Counted from the first letter of the stretch, positions 16,431 through 25,803 are shown. The stretch is 57,322 nucleotides of DNA from Vreelandella rituensis (GCF_003336665.1 NZ_QPIJ01000023.1:1-57322); one strand, 5' to 3'. Numbers and translations: made by a program. Notes: a model not told the origin generated them from the sequence alone.

Positions 16431-17447
16431 TCAGGCGTCCAGAGACTCGACAATGGCGGCAATCACCGCCAGCGTATCGCCCATATTGATCAACGCCGGG
16501 CCGCGCCGGGCCATCAGCATGCCGTCACGCTCGGCGTAATAGGCCACCGGCGCGGTACCACTGCGGGTCATGTCGTAAACATAGGCGATCACCTGCCCTT
16601 TCTCGATCCTGTCGCCCAAGGCCACGGTCAGTTCCAGCAGCCCGCTGTGTTCACTTTGTACGTAGCAGCTGGCATCGGGCATATCCAGGTACACCTGCGG
16701 CGCGTCGGGCATGACCACCTCGCCTTGAGTGAGCCCGAAATACACCAGAAAGTTATCGATGCCGCGCTGGGTAATGGCGATGCTTTGCGGTGTCGAGGTA
16801 CCCACGCCGCCCAGTTCGGTGGCAACGAAAATCTTGCCCTGGCGCTCGCAGGCGGTATCGAACAGCCTTTCGGCATCCAGTTCGAACATCACCATGGCAT
16901 AGGGAGCGCCGAAGGCCTTGGCGCCTTCCAGAGCTTGCTGCTGCTGGTGCTTGTCATCCAGCACATGCGAAGCGGCGAACGGCAGGATATCCAGCGTCCG
17001 CCCGCCGGAGTGCAGGTCGAGCACCACATCGGCCAGCGGAATCATTACCCGGTTGAAATAATCGGCGATCTGGGCGGTGGGACCGCCATTGGGGTCGCCG
17101 GGGAAGCTGCGATTGAGGTTGCCACCATCCATCGGTGAGGTGCGTTTGCCGGCCATGGCGGCGGGCGTGTTCATCATCGGTACGATAATCACCCGACCGC
17201 TGACGTCTTCCGCCTTGAGGGTCGTGGAAAGCTTCATCAGGGCAGTAATGCCTTCGTACTCGTCGCCGTGATTGCCCCCGGTCAGAAGCGCCGTCGGGCC
17301 GTCGCCGTTCTTGACCACGGTGACGGGAATCATCACCGCGCCCCAGGCGGACTCATCGGTGGAAATCGGTAGCTTGAGAAAGCCGTGCTGCACACCGTCG
17401 GCATCAAAATCAACCGTGGCGGAAATCGGGCTGGGTCGCTTGCTCAT
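16431..17447 (-). CDS. doeB: N-acetyl-L-2,4-diaminobutyrate deacetylase DoeB
   Basis: A 338-residue succinylglutamate desuccinylase/aspartoacylase-type zinc hydrolase. GGNHGDEYEG supplies the first His and Glu ligands, VVLDLHSGG the second His, and NLNRSFPGDPNG the substrate-binding part. The C-terminal segment (about 255-335) is a lipoyl-like beta domain. In the pathway it removes the acetyl group from the DoeA product to give L-2,4-diaminobutyrate and acetate. It starts 47 bases after doeA and is four bases from doeX. Confidence 0.92.
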   Translation of the reverse strand: MSKRPSPISATVDFDADGVQHGFLKLPISTDESAWGAVMIPVTVVKNGDGPTALLTGGNHGDEYEGITALMKLSTTLKAEDVSGRVIIVPMMNTPAAMAGKRTSPMDGGNLNRSFPGDPNGGPTAQIADYFNRVMIPLADVVLDLHSGGRTLDILPFAASHVLDDKHQQQQALEGAKAFGAPYAMVMFELDAERLFDTACERQGKIFVATELGGVGTSTPQSIAITQRGIDNFLVYFGLTQGEVVMPDAPQVYLDMPDASCYVQSEHSGLLELTVALGDRIEKGQVIAYVYDMTRSGTAPVAYYAERDGMLMARRGPALINMGDTLAVIAAIVESLDA

Positions 17448-17494
17448 AATAAGATCCTTGTTGGCAGGCAGTACTTATTTCACTTTACTCATCT

Positions 17495-18694
17495 TCACTT
17501 CACAAACAGCTGGCGCGGAAAATTGGCCAGCGTTTCGACGCCGGTTTCGGTGATAAGAATGCTTTCGGTAATTTCCAGCCCCCAGTCTTCGACCCAGAGC
17601 CCCGGCATGAAGTGAAAGGTCATGCCGGGCTTTAACACGGTTTCATCCGAGGGGCGCAAGCTCATGGTGCGCTCCCCCCAGTCCGGGGGATAGGAAATGC
17701 CGATGGGATAACCGCAGCGCGCTCCGCCACGGTCGAAGCCGTATTTATCCATCGCCGCGCCCAGCGCCATGGCGATATCCGCGGTGCGGTTGCCCGGCTT
17801 GGCCACCGCCAGGCCGTTCTCGATACCTTCCAGCAGAGCGGACTCGGCCCGGATGAAGTCTCGCGGCGGCCTTCCCAGAAAGACGGTACGCGACATCGGG
17901 GCGTGATAACGCTTATAGCAACCGGCAATCTCGAAGAAGGTGCCTTCGCCTTCGCGAAAGGGAGTGTCATCCCAGGTCAGATGGGGGGCGGAAGCATCCG
18001 CGCCGGTAGGCAATAACGGCACGATGGCCGGGTAGTCGCCACCGAACACCTTGCCGTCTTCATCGGTCCAGCCTTCGATGCCGACACGATAGATTTCCGA
18101 GACCAGCTTGCTCTTGGGCAAACCGGGCTCGATCACTTCCAGAATGCGCGAGTGCATGCCTTCGACAATCTTCGCCGCCACGCGCATGTACTCCACTTCC
18201 TGGGACGACTTGATTGCCCGACACCAGTTGACCAAGGCATTGGCATCCAGAAAGCGTGCATGAGGAAGCTCGCGCAACAGACTCTGGTAAGCCTTGGCGG
18301 AAAAGTAATAATTGTCCATTTCCATGCCGACCACCCCGGTGTGCCAACGCCGGTCGGGCAGGATGGTCTGCGCCAGGTAATCCATGGGATGCATGTGCGG
18401 ATTCTGCACATAGTAATCCGGATAGTAGGTAATATTTTCGGGATCCATCCAGCAGGTACGCAGCGCGCCGTTGGCATCCATCCGGCGGCCGTACCACACG
18501 GGCTCACCTTCCAGTCCTACCAGTACACACTGGTGTACATAAAATGACCAGCCGTCGTAACCGGTCAGCCAGGCCATATTCGAGGGGTCACTGACAATCA
18601 ACACATCAATGCCTCGGCCGGCCATCTCAGCTCGCACCTTCCATAGGCGGGTGGCGTACTCCTCTCGAGTGAAAGGCAGGGAAACCTGAATCAT
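17495..18694 (-). CDS. doeA: Ectoine hydrolase DoeA
   Basis: A 399-residue M24-family (creatinase/prolidase-like) protein: N-terminal creatinase domain (about 10-155) with the characteristic SDPSNMAWLTGYDGWSFY region, and a pita-bread domain (about 165-390) with FEIAGCYKRYHAPMSRT and LEITESILIT. The length and these motifs match DoeA/EutD, which opens the ectoine ring to N-acetyl-L-2,4-diaminobutyrate. It is the first gene of the operon. The ATG at 18694 follows a weak GGCGAG site. With doeB the hydrolase is expected to act as a pair. Confidence 0.92.
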   Translation of the reverse strand: MIQVSLPFTREEYATRLWKVRAEMAGRGIDVLIVSDPSNMAWLTGYDGWSFYVHQCVLVGLEGEPVWYGRRMDANGALRTCWMDPENITYYPDYYVQNPHMHPMDYLAQTILPDRRWHTGVVGMEMDNYYFSAKAYQSLLRELPHARFLDANALVNWCRAIKSSQEVEYMRVAAKIVEGMHSRILEVIEPGLPKSKLVSEIYRVGIEGWTDEDGKVFGGDYPAIVPLLPTGADASAPHLTWDDTPFREGEGTFFEIAGCYKRYHAPMSRTVFLGRPPRDFIRAESALLEGIENGLAVAKPGNRTADIAMALGAAMDKYGFDRGGARCGYPIGISYPPDWGERTMSLRPSDETVLKPGMTFHFMPGLWVEDWGLEITESILITETGVETLANFPRQLFVK

Positions 18695-18994
18695 GGGCGA
18701 CTCGCCATTAAAAAATCATTCAAGAACCGGGGAACACCAATTGCCGCCGGGCCGGAGAATCGACTGGTAGCCCCGAGCAGCCTGCCGTAGCACGCCCGGC
18801 AGCCCCGCCAATGTCGTATTGGCCGATACTAGCACCCACCCTTGGCCAGTGGTCAAAGCCTTTGTATCAAAAGATGAATAAAGCCGAGTTACCCCGCCAA
18901 AAAGCGCTTCGAGTGGTTGCACTCGACAATGGGGCTCACCCATCATGGGCCATAAACCCTTACGTTCATTACCTCTTGAAGGAGAGCCTTCGCC
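18695..18994. promoter_or_regulatory. Divergent doeA/ghrA promoter region with inverted repeat
   Basis: This 300-base gap separates the divergent doeA and ghrA starts and must hold the doe promoter. The clearest structure is GCCAAT-GTCGT-ATTGGC at 18807-18823, a 6-bp inverted repeat 113 bases upstream of doeA, suited to a dimeric regulator such as DoeX. I could not assign convincing -35/-10 boxes. No small gene is evident. Confidence 0.45.
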
Positions 18995-19930
18995 ATGAAG
19001 ATCCTTGTACACATCGACGAAGCCGAAGCTTGGCGCGATGCATTGGCCGAGCGTCTGCCCGATGCGCAGGTGATTACCAGCGACGCCCCTGCCGAGCAAC
19101 GTCGAGACATGGACTACCTGGCGGTATGGAAGCCCTCTGAACAGCTGCTGCGCGAACAGACGCAGCTCAAGGGAATCATCAACCTGGGCGCGGGCGTGGA
19201 TGCCCTGCTGCGCAACCCGGGCCGCCCCAGCGATGTACCCATCGTCAAGCTGCGCGATGCCGGCATGGGCGATCTGATGGTGGACTACGTGCTCTACGGG
19301 GTGCTGCATTTCCAGCGCAATTTCGACCTGTATCGCGCCCAGCAACAGCAGGCGCAATGGCACGAAATCACGGTTCCCGACAAGGCCGACTGGCCGGTGG
19401 GCGTGTTGGGGTTAGGCGCTATCGGGCGCAAGGTCGCCACGCGTCTGGCAGAGGAAGGGTTCCCGGTGATCGGCTGGAGTCGTTCGCCCAAGCAGCTCGA
19501 CGATGTCGATGCCGTTCACGGTGATGACGGCTTGAACCACCTTCTGGAAAACGTCAAGACGTTAGTCACGCTGCTACCGGATACCGCCGAGACCCGTGGG
19601 CTGCTCGATGCCCAGCGCCTCGCACAGTTGCCCGAGGGCGCCAGCCTTATCAACCCGGGGCGTGGCAGCCTCGTCGATGAGCAGGCATTACTCGATGCCC
19701 TGGGCACCCCCTCTTCCTCCGGCCATTTGCGCGGCGCATTGCTGGATGTCTTCCAGGAGGAGCCTTTGCCGCAAGACAGCGAGCTGTGGCGACACCCCAA
19801 TGTCATCATCACGCCGCACATGGCCGCCCCGACACCGCTCAAGGAAGCCGTGGAACAGGTCGCCGAGATGATTCGTCGCTTTGAAGCCGGGGAATCCCTG
19901 GAGACGGTCAATCGCGACGCCGGTTACTGA
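18995..19930 (+). CDS. ghrA: Glyoxylate/hydroxypyruvate reductase A
   Basis: A 311-residue D-2-hydroxyacid dehydrogenase of the GhrA branch. It starts MKILVHIDEAEAWRDAL and has LKGIINLGAGVDALL, the NAD(P) motif VGVLGLGAIGRKVA, INPGRGSLVDEQAL with the substrate-binding arginine, and ITPHMAAPTP with the catalytic histidine. It reduces glyoxylate and hydroxypyruvate with NADPH. A GAAGGAGA site precedes the start. It is transcribed away from the doe operon; a link to ectoine catabolism is not evident. Confidence 0.9.
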   Translation: MKILVHIDEAEAWRDALAERLPDAQVITSDAPAEQRRDMDYLAVWKPSEQLLREQTQLKGIINLGAGVDALLRNPGRPSDVPIVKLRDAGMGDLMVDYVLYGVLHFQRNFDLYRAQQQQAQWHEITVPDKADWPVGVLGLGAIGRKVATRLAEEGFPVIGWSRSPKQLDDVDAVHGDDGLNHLLENVKTLVTLLPDTAETRGLLDAQRLAQLPEGASLINPGRGSLVDEQALLDALGTPSSSGHLRGALLDVFQEEPLPQDSELWRHPNVIITPHMAAPTPLKEAVEQVAEMIRRFEAGESLETVNRDAGY

Positions 19931-20036
19931 TTCCCTTGCCAATGGCGGTATACTCGATGGTTCGGCAACGCTTGGCCGTTATCGCTAACCAGTACCGGCG
20001 GGCTCGGAACCAAGCAAGCGCCACAGGTTCCTATGC

Positions 20037-20075
20037 TTATCAATAAAGTCTATCAATAGAACCTATCAATAGGCT
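20037..20075. repeat. Three 13-bp direct repeats (TATCAATA iterons)
   Basis: The octamer TATCAATA occurs three times at exact 13-base steps (20038, 20051, 20064), with flanking bases that make the second and third copies near-palindromes (TCTATCAATAGA, CCTATCAATAGG). It lies about 75-115 bases upstream of the DUF3108 gene and may be a regulator-binding array. Confidence 0.5.
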
Positions 20076-20151
20076 TCTGTTGCTGCCTCGATCGTTGCCT
20101 TTGAAGATCGTCATGTCTGAACCTGCGTGAACCGTTTTGGAGCAAGTGCCA

Positions 20152-20904
20152 TTGGCTAATTTTGCTGTGTCAGCATCCCGGCTATCGACTCGCTTGTTTC
20201 GAGTATCGGCGCGCGCCTGGGTCGCGGTTGCATTTTTTACGCTCTTGAGTGGTGTGGGGGCTAGCGTGGCCCAGGCCGCCACCCACACCCAGCAAACGCC
20301 CTTGGCCGAGCCAAAGCCGTTCGAAGCGCAGTATCGCTTTGAAATGCGCGGCTGGCCAAGCGCCACCATCACTCACCAATTCACCCAGGAAGGTAACCAT
20401 TGGCTCAGTGACATGAGCTTCTCGGTGACAGTTGCCAAAGGAGCTGAACGCAGCCGTTTCGTCGTCAATGAAGACAGCGTGCATTCACTGATTTACAGCA
20501 GCAGCTACGCCTTGTTCGGCATTGGCGAAACCTACCAGCTTGAAGAAGCCGAGATGCTCCTGCCGGACCGCCAGGCCGCCCTGTTCGAGCTTTCCCGCCA
20601 GGCGGGCAACCAGGGCTGCGTGATAACCTCACCTTGTGAAATCAACTACCTCGACCACCGTGGCCGCGAGGAACAGTTCGTGTATTATCTCGTCCAGCGC
20701 GGCCCGATCAGTTTGCCCGCCGGTGAGTATGATGCGGTCACCGTGGCGCTGGTCGACGCGGAAAAGCCCGATCGTAAGCTGCAGCTCAGCTTCCATCCCG
20801 ATTTTCCCGGTTTGGTGCTGTCCGCCGACTATCGGCGCGAAGGCCGCCGAGAAACCACGCTATCCTTGACCCACTTCCAACCCCAGGGGGGCGCTACGCC
20901 CTAA
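20152..20904 (+). CDS. DUF3108 domain exported protein
   Basis: A protein of about 250 residues with a signal-anchor or signal peptide (WVAVAFFTLLSGVGASVAQA) and a DUF3108-type beta-rich body: KPFEAQYRFEMRGWPSATI, VVNEDSVHSLIYSSSYALFG, INYLDHRGREEQFVYYLV and a C-terminal LSADYRREGRRETTLSLTHF. The start is a rare TTG: 20152 has a GGAG site nine bases before it; GTG 20146 and TTG 20137 are alternatives. The DUF3108 function is unknown; homologues are periplasmic. The stop abuts the next gene directly. Confidence 0.75.
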   Translation: MANFAVSASRLSTRLFRVSARAWVAVAFFTLLSGVGASVAQAATHTQQTPLAEPKPFEAQYRFEMRGWPSATITHQFTQEGNHWLSDMSFSVTVAKGAERSRFVVNEDSVHSLIYSSSYALFGIGETYQLEEAEMLLPDRQAALFELSRQAGNQGCVITSPCEINYLDHRGREEQFVYYLVQRGPISLPAGEYDAVTVALVDAEKPDRKLQLSFHPDFPGLVLSADYRREGRRETTLSLTHFQPQGGATP

Positions 20905-21837
20905 ATGCTCTCCGGTCTTGTCATCGTTCTTTTACCTCTAGTGTTGGGTTATCTGGTAGCGCTGCGTTCCACCGCCGTACTCAACATCGTCAATCAGGCA
21001 GTCAATCTGTGTGTCTATGCCATCCTGCTGTTCATGGGCATCAGTCTGGCGGGGTTGGAAAACCTGGCCAGCCAGCTATCGCGGCTGGGCGGGCAGACGC
21101 TGATTCTGTTCAGCGTGACCACGCTTTTCAACCTGGCGGCCCTGTGGTGGCTTTCGCATCGAGTCGCGCTGCGTGGGGGCACCTCGCCTGTGGTGAAAAA
21201 CGCCCCGACCAGCAAGCTGGCCGCCATGGCGGGTTCACTCATGCTGGTCGGGGTGGTCGCCGGGGGGGTAGGCGCAGGGTTGATGCTCGGCCCATGTGTA
21301 GGCCCGGGCCTTTTTCATGGCGCGGAAACCCTGGCTGAGTGGACGCTTTACCTGCTACTGGTCTTGATTGGCTGCCAGTTACGCAACTCCGGCATGCCGC
21401 TCAGGCAGATACTGCTTAACCGGTTGGGGCTGGTGATTGCCCTTACGTTGGCGGCAAGTTCGCTGCTGGCAGGGCTGGTGGCAGCGCCGCTGCTGTCGCT
21501 TTCCTGGAATGAAGGTCTGGCCATGGCCGCCGGGTTCGGCTGGTATTCGCTCTCCGCTATCCTGATCGGTGAACACCTGGGGCCGCTCTTGGGCGGGGTG
21601 GCATTTTTCAACGACCTGACCCGTGAACTATTCGCCTTTATCCTGATTCCTCTGGTCATTCGCCGCTACGCGGCACTGGCCATCGGTTACGGCGGCGCCA
21701 CCTCGATGGATTTCACCCTGCCGGTGATTCAACAGCACGGCGGCGTGGCCTGCGTGCCGGTAGCCGTGGTCAGCGGTTTCATACTCTCGCTGCTCTCCCC
21801 GCCGTTGATCCTGTTTTTTCTATCGCTTTCGGGTTGA
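20905..21837 (+). CDS. lysO: LysO-like lysine exporter (DUF340 family)
   Basis: A 310-residue membrane protein with about eight to ten hydrophobic helices. Family features include GYLVALRS near the start, LMLGPCVGPGLF in the middle, AAGFGWYSLSAILIGEHLGPLLG and GYGGATSMDFTLPVIQQHGG near the end. Escherichia coli LysO (YbjE) exports L-lysine and confers resistance to the toxic analogue thialysine. The ATG follows immediately after the stop of the DUF3108 gene, so the two are co-translated. Substrate in this organism is inferred from family only. Confidence 0.85.
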   Translation: MLSGLVIVLLPLVLGYLVALRSTAVLNIVNQAVNLCVYAILLFMGISLAGLENLASQLSRLGGQTLILFSVTTLFNLAALWWLSHRVALRGGTSPVVKNAPTSKLAAMAGSLMLVGVVAGGVGAGLMLGPCVGPGLFHGAETLAEWTLYLLLVLIGCQLRNSGMPLRQILLNRLGLVIALTLAASSLLAGLVAAPLLSLSWNEGLAMAAGFGWYSLSAILIGEHLGPLLGGVAFFNDLTRELFAFILIPLVIRRYAALAIGYGGATSMDFTLPVIQQHGGVACVPVAVVSGFILSLLSPPLILFFLSLSG

Positions 21838-21943
21838 TGGGGGGTACTTGTTGGACGAGGTCTGCCGCCCGCGTGTAAAAATATCAACAACTACAGGCAT
21901 TACGCGTCTTCGTTGAATATTGGCCTATTTCAAGGATGACTAC

Positions 21944-22726
21944 ATGGAAACTGCCTCACCGATTGTTCTGGCGTTTCTTGGCAGCCTGGCAGCCGGGTTG
22001 CTCACTGCGGTTGGGGCACTGCCAGCCTTGTTTGGCAAGGTGCCTGGCCGCGCTTTCCGCGATCTGGCGCTGGGCTTCGCGGCCGGGGTAATGCTATCCG
22101 CGTCCTTTTTCTCCCTGATCATCCCTTCCCTGGAAGCATCAGAGCTACTCTACGGTGGTAGTGCCTTGCCAGCCGTCATTGCTTGCCTTTCGATTCTGAC
22201 GGGTATTGGAGCGATTGCCCTATTGAATGAGCGGCTTCCCCATGAACACTTCCAGCAGGGCCGAGAAGGACCCGAGGCCGCTTCACTTCGCCGAGTGTGG
22301 CTATTCATCATCGCCATTACTATTCACAATTTTCCGGAAGGGCTTGCGGTAGGCGTCAGCTTCGGTGCTGGCGGGTTCGAAAAAGGATTGCCATTGGCGA
22401 TAGGGATAGGTCTTCAGAACATGCCGGAAGGTCTGGCGGTGGCAATTTCTCTGCTGGGCGAGGGGTACTCCAAATGGAAAGCGTGGACAATCGCCTCATT
22501 GACAGGCCTGGTCGAGCCAATCGGTGGTTTGCTCGGAGCGAGCATCGTGAGCATATCCCAACCGTTTCTACCTTGGGGCCTGGCTTTCGCCGCCGGGGCC
22601 ATGCTCTACGTTATCAGCCACGAAATCATTCCCGAAACCCACCGCAACGGCCACCAGAACAAGGCGACGCTCGGTCTTTCCATCGGTTTGGTCATCATGC
22701 TATTTCTCGACGCTTCTCTTGGGTGA
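21944..22726 (+). CDS. ZIP family metal transporter
   Basis: A 260-residue ZIP transporter with about eight helices. Helix 4 has HNFPEGLAVGVSFG, helix 5 NMPEGLAVAISLLGEGYS, and a later helix VISHEIIPETHRNGH, which together supply the divalent metal site. Family members import zinc, iron or other divalent ions. The ATG at 21944 has an AAGGA site. A CDF exporter lies 100 bases downstream on the same strand, so uptake and efflux genes are adjacent. Confidence 0.88.
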   Translation: METASPIVLAFLGSLAAGLLTAVGALPALFGKVPGRAFRDLALGFAAGVMLSASFFSLIIPSLEASELLYGGSALPAVIACLSILTGIGAIALLNERLPHEHFQQGREGPEAASLRRVWLFIIAITIHNFPEGLAVGVSFGAGGFEKGLPLAIGIGLQNMPEGLAVAISLLGEGYSKWKAWTIASLTGLVEPIGGLLGASIVSISQPFLPWGLAFAAGAMLYVISHEIIPETHRNGHQNKATLGLSIGLVIMLFLDASLG

Positions 22727-22826
22727 TGCGAACTACCTAACCACTGCCATTCTCCCCCTGGGGCCAAAGCAGAATCTGAATCGGGGCAGAGCGAGCAGCT
22801 TATGAAAAACTAAGCGAGGAAAACGC

Positions 22827-23741
22827 ATGGGACATCATCACGATCACCATCTCATTGATCCCGCCTCTGGCGACCGGCGTGTGACCATATCCATCTGGGC
22901 CAACGGACTTTTGACAATTGCTCAGATTATCGGCGGCATTCTGTCGGGCAGTCTCGCCTTGATCGCGGATGCGCTGCATAACTTCTCTGACATGGCGGCG
23001 CTTATCATTGCGTTTGCCGCCCGCAAGATAGCCAGGCGGCCGGCAGACGCGAAGATGACATTCGGCTATGGCCGCATCGAGATTGTTGCGGCGCTGATCA
23101 ATTACACCACGCTGATTCTCGTTGGCCTCTACCTGATTTACGAAGGCGCCATGCGCATGATCGACCCGCCGGAGATTCAAGGCTGGGTGATCGTTATCAT
23201 CGGCGGCGTGGCACTGGCCGTCGATACGCTCACCGCATTTCTCACTTGGTCGATGCAGAAACATAGCGTTAATATCCGAGCCCTTTTTCTGCACAACCTG
23301 TCCGATGCGTTTGCGTCGATCGCCGTGATCGTGGGGGGAACACTGATCCTGTTATACGATGTACGCTGGGTCGATCCAGCGATTACGATCGGCATTGCGC
23401 TATACATTCTCTATCTCGCCTTTACCGAGATTAGTGGCCCTATTCGTACATTGATGCTGGGCTCGCCGCCCGATATCGACGGGCAGGCGGTCATTGACCT
23501 GATGCGCGATGTCGATGATGTAAAGGACGTTCATCACGTTCACCTATGGCAAATGCAGGAGAACACCGCCGCCCTTGACTGTCACGTGGTGATCACAGAG
23601 GCTGGCTGGCAGCATCTTGAAGCGATCAAGGCGGATATCAAAACGCGCCTAAAAGAACATTTCGGTATTGAGCACTCCAGCCTGGAGTTTGAGCATATCG
23701 ACTATCCTCATGAGAACGTCAAACTCTATGGGCACTGGTAA
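22827..23741 (+). CDS. CDF family zinc/divalent cation exporter
   Basis: A 304-residue cation diffusion facilitator. It has a His-rich N-terminus (GHHHDHH), six helices, the transport-site motifs ALIADALHNFSD in helix 2 and LFLHNLSDAF in helix 5, and a C-terminal cytoplasmic domain (about 205-300; VDDVKDVHHVHLWQM). CDF proteins of this group exchange cytoplasmic zinc or cobalt for protons. The AGCGAGGA site is near the ATG. A weak terminator hairpin follows the stop. Confidence 0.9.
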   Translation: MGHHHDHHLIDPASGDRRVTISIWANGLLTIAQIIGGILSGSLALIADALHNFSDMAALIIAFAARKIARRPADAKMTFGYGRIEIVAALINYTTLILVGLYLIYEGAMRMIDPPEIQGWVIVIIGGVALAVDTLTAFLTWSMQKHSVNIRALFLHNLSDAFASIAVIVGGTLILLYDVRWVDPAITIGIALYILYLAFTEISGPIRTLMLGSPPDIDGQAVIDLMRDVDDVKDVHHVHLWQMQENTAALDCHVVITEAGWQHLEAIKADIKTRLKEHFGIEHSSLEFEHIDYPHENVKLYGHW

Positions 23742-23743
23742 TT

Positions 23744-23788
23744 TTACAAGCTTGGCCTCACCAGGCCGGCCCCGCTTGTAATTATTTT
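23744..23788 (+). terminator. Terminator-like hairpin after the CDF gene
   Basis: TTACAAGC and GCTTGTAA (23744-23751 with 23774-23781) enclose an inner GGCC/GGCC pairing and are followed by TTATTTTC. Confidence 0.5.
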
Positions 23789-23811
23789 CAGCACGTGAGG
23801 AGTTTGCTTGC

Positions 23812-23844
23812 ACAAAAAAACCTAATGCCTCAAGACATTAGGTT
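23812..23844 (-). terminator. Rho-independent terminator after the SDR gene
   Basis: Minus-strand reading gives AACCTAATG/CATTAGGTT with an intervening loop, then TTTTTG. It lies 38 bases past the SDR stop. Strong stem plus T-run. Confidence 0.85.
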
Positions 23845-23881
23845 CAAAAGTAAATTAATTAAAACTAATTCACATGCTGCG

Positions 23882-24619
23882 TTACAGCTGTTGCTGCGTC
23901 GGGCGGATGATCAGTTCGTTGACATCGACATCGGCGGGTTGCTCGATGGCAAAGGCGATGGCGCGTGCAATCGCATCGGCGTCGATCGCCATCTCGTAGA
24001 GTTCGTTGACACCCTGCGCCGTCTTGTCATCACTGATGGTGGTGGTCAGTTCGGTGGCTATCGCCCCGGGGGAGATATTGGTCGAGCGAATCTCGCCGTT
24101 GGATTCCTGGCGCAGCCCTTCGGAAAGCGCCTTGACCGCAAACTTCGTCGCGCAGTAAATCGCCGCGGCGGGAAACACCACATGCCCCGCCACGGAAGAC
24201 AGGTTGATCACATGGCCGGAATGCTGTTCGCGCATGGTCGGCAGCACAGCAGCAATGCCGTACATCACGCCCTTGATGTTGACATCGACCATCTGCTCCC
24301 ACTCGTCGACCTTGAGCCGGTTGAGCGGTGACAGCGGCATCACGCCGGCATTGTTGATCAGCACATCGATGCGCCCGTAGGTATCTTTTGCCGCCTGAGC
24401 CAAGGCTTCGACCTGCTCGCGCTTGGTGACGTCTGTCACCCGGTAGATTGCATCACCGCCCTGCTCATTGATCTGATCAGCCAGGGCTTTCAAACGATCT
24501 TCACGGCGTGCGGCGAGTACCAGCTTGGCACCCCCCTTGGCCAAACGGTGTGCGGCAGCTTCGCCCAGGCCGCTGCTGGCACCGGTGATAATGACGACTT
24601 TTGCGTTGATCTCGGACAT
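23882..24619 (-). CDS. Short-chain dehydrogenase/reductase
   Basis: A 245-residue classical SDR with the NAD(P) motif TGASSGLGEA (13-22), the NNAGVMPLS motif, catalytic Ser in INLSSVAG, and YCATK (YxxxK). Arg residues after the first glycine-rich loop (AARREDR) suggest NADPH use. The family oxidises or reduces alcohols and ketones; the substrate is not evident. It follows the Old Yellow Enzyme gene on the same strand and has its own terminator, so the two may form one transcript responding to electrophiles. Confidence 0.85.
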   Translation of the reverse strand: MSEINAKVVIITGASSGLGEAAAHRLAKGGAKLVLAARREDRLKALADQINEQGGDAIYRVTDVTKREQVEALAQAAKDTYGRIDVLINNAGVMPLSPLNRLKVDEWEQMVDVNIKGVMYGIAAVLPTMREQHSGHVINLSSVAGHVVFPAAAIYCATKFAVKALSEGLRQESNGEIRSTNISPGAIATELTTTISDDKTAQGVNELYEMAIDADAIARAIAFAIEQPADVDVNELIIRPTQQQL

Positions 24620-24687
24620 GAAATCTCCTTACAGAAATGAAATGTAGTGCATGAATGATAAAAGACGTTGACCCGCTCTGGCCTCCT

Positions 24688-25803
24688 TCATGAAGGGCAG
24701 GTCTCGTTCAAGAAGGGATAGTCGGTATAACCGTGCTCATCGCCTCCGTAGAAGGTGCTGTCGTCCCACTCATTGAGCGGGGCATTGCGCCGGAAACGTT
24801 CGGGCAGGTCGGGGTTGGCAATGAAAGGCCGCCCGAAGGTCACCAGGTCGGTCTTGCCGGCGGTGATACGTTCCCGGGCTTCGTCGGCAGTGTAGTTGCC
24901 ATTGGCAATGTAGGTACGCGAAAAGACCGCCTGAATGGCTTCGATGACGCTTTCGGGACGGCCGTTTGCGTGGTTGCCCTGGAAGGAGTCTTCCACCACT
25001 TCGATGAAAGCGATGCCTAGCGCATCCAGCTTCTTGGCGAAGGCGGCAAATGTTTCCTCGGGATTATCGTCCTGCATGGCGTTGAAGCTTCCGGTGGGCG
25101 ATACCCTCACACCGACGCGCTCGGCGCCCCACACATCGACCACTGCCTGCACGACTTCCAGCGGCAGGCGCAGGCGATTTTCGAGTGAACCGCCGTAGTC
25201 GTCATCGCGCTGGTTGCTGCCGCTGCGCAGGAACTGATCAAGCAGATAGCCGTTGGCGCAATGCACCTCCACCCCATCGAAACCGGCCTGCTTGGCATTT
25301 TCCGCGCCTTTACGGTACTGGGCGACGACGTCGGGCATTTCCTCAGTTGTCAGTGCGCGAGGGGTGGGGATATCCACCATGCCCGAATCAGCGCTGATAA
25401 AGGTCTTGGCGCCTTCCGGCTTGATTGCCGAAGGGGCGACCGGCAGGGCATTGTCGGGCTGAAGCTCAGGGTGGGAAATACGCCCCACGTGCCACAGCTG
25501 CAGGTAGATGCGCCCGCCTGCCGCGTGAACGGCCGAGGTTACCTGGCGCCAGCCTTCAATCTGAGCTTGTGAATGAATGCCTGGCGTGAAGGCGTAGCCT
25601 TTGCCCTGGGGTGAGACCTGGGTTGCCTCGGCGATGATCAAGCCGGCGCTTGCTCGCTGGCGATAGTATTCAGCATTCATGGCAGTGGGCACATCGCCGG
25701 GCTGGGCGGCACGCGAACGCGTCAAGGGCGACATCAATACCCGGTTGGGCAGTTCTAGATCGCCTAGTTTGAGCGGCTGAAACAATACGTCTGGTGTTGC
25801 CAT
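24688..25803 (-). CDS. Old Yellow Enzyme family alkene reductase (NemA-like)
   Basis: A 371-residue FMN TIM-barrel enzyme: LPNRVLMSPLTRSRA, YYRQRASAGLIIAEATQVS, IYLQLWHVGRISHPELQP, VEVHCANGYLLDQFLR (His and Asn of the active site), GGSLENRLRLPLEVV and FGRPFIANPDLPERF. Close relatives reduce activated C=C bonds, N-ethylmaleimide and nitrate esters with NAD(P)H. The ATG at 25803 has an AAGGAGG site. A TetR gene lies upstream on the same strand, with the palindrome TAGACCGGTCTA at 25841-25852 between them, as in nemR-nemA loci. Confidence 0.9.
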   Translation of the reverse strand: MATPDVLFQPLKLGDLELPNRVLMSPLTRSRAAQPGDVPTAMNAEYYRQRASAGLIIAEATQVSPQGKGYAFTPGIHSQAQIEGWRQVTSAVHAAGGRIYLQLWHVGRISHPELQPDNALPVAPSAIKPEGAKTFISADSGMVDIPTPRALTTEEMPDVVAQYRKGAENAKQAGFDGVEVHCANGYLLDQFLRSGSNQRDDDYGGSLENRLRLPLEVVQAVVDVWGAERVGVRVSPTGSFNAMQDDNPEETFAAFAKKLDALGIAFIEVVEDSFQGNHANGRPESVIEAIQAVFSRTYIANGNYTADEARERITAGKTDLVTFGRPFIANPDLPERFRRNAPLNEWDDSTFYGGDEHGYTDYPFLNETCPS

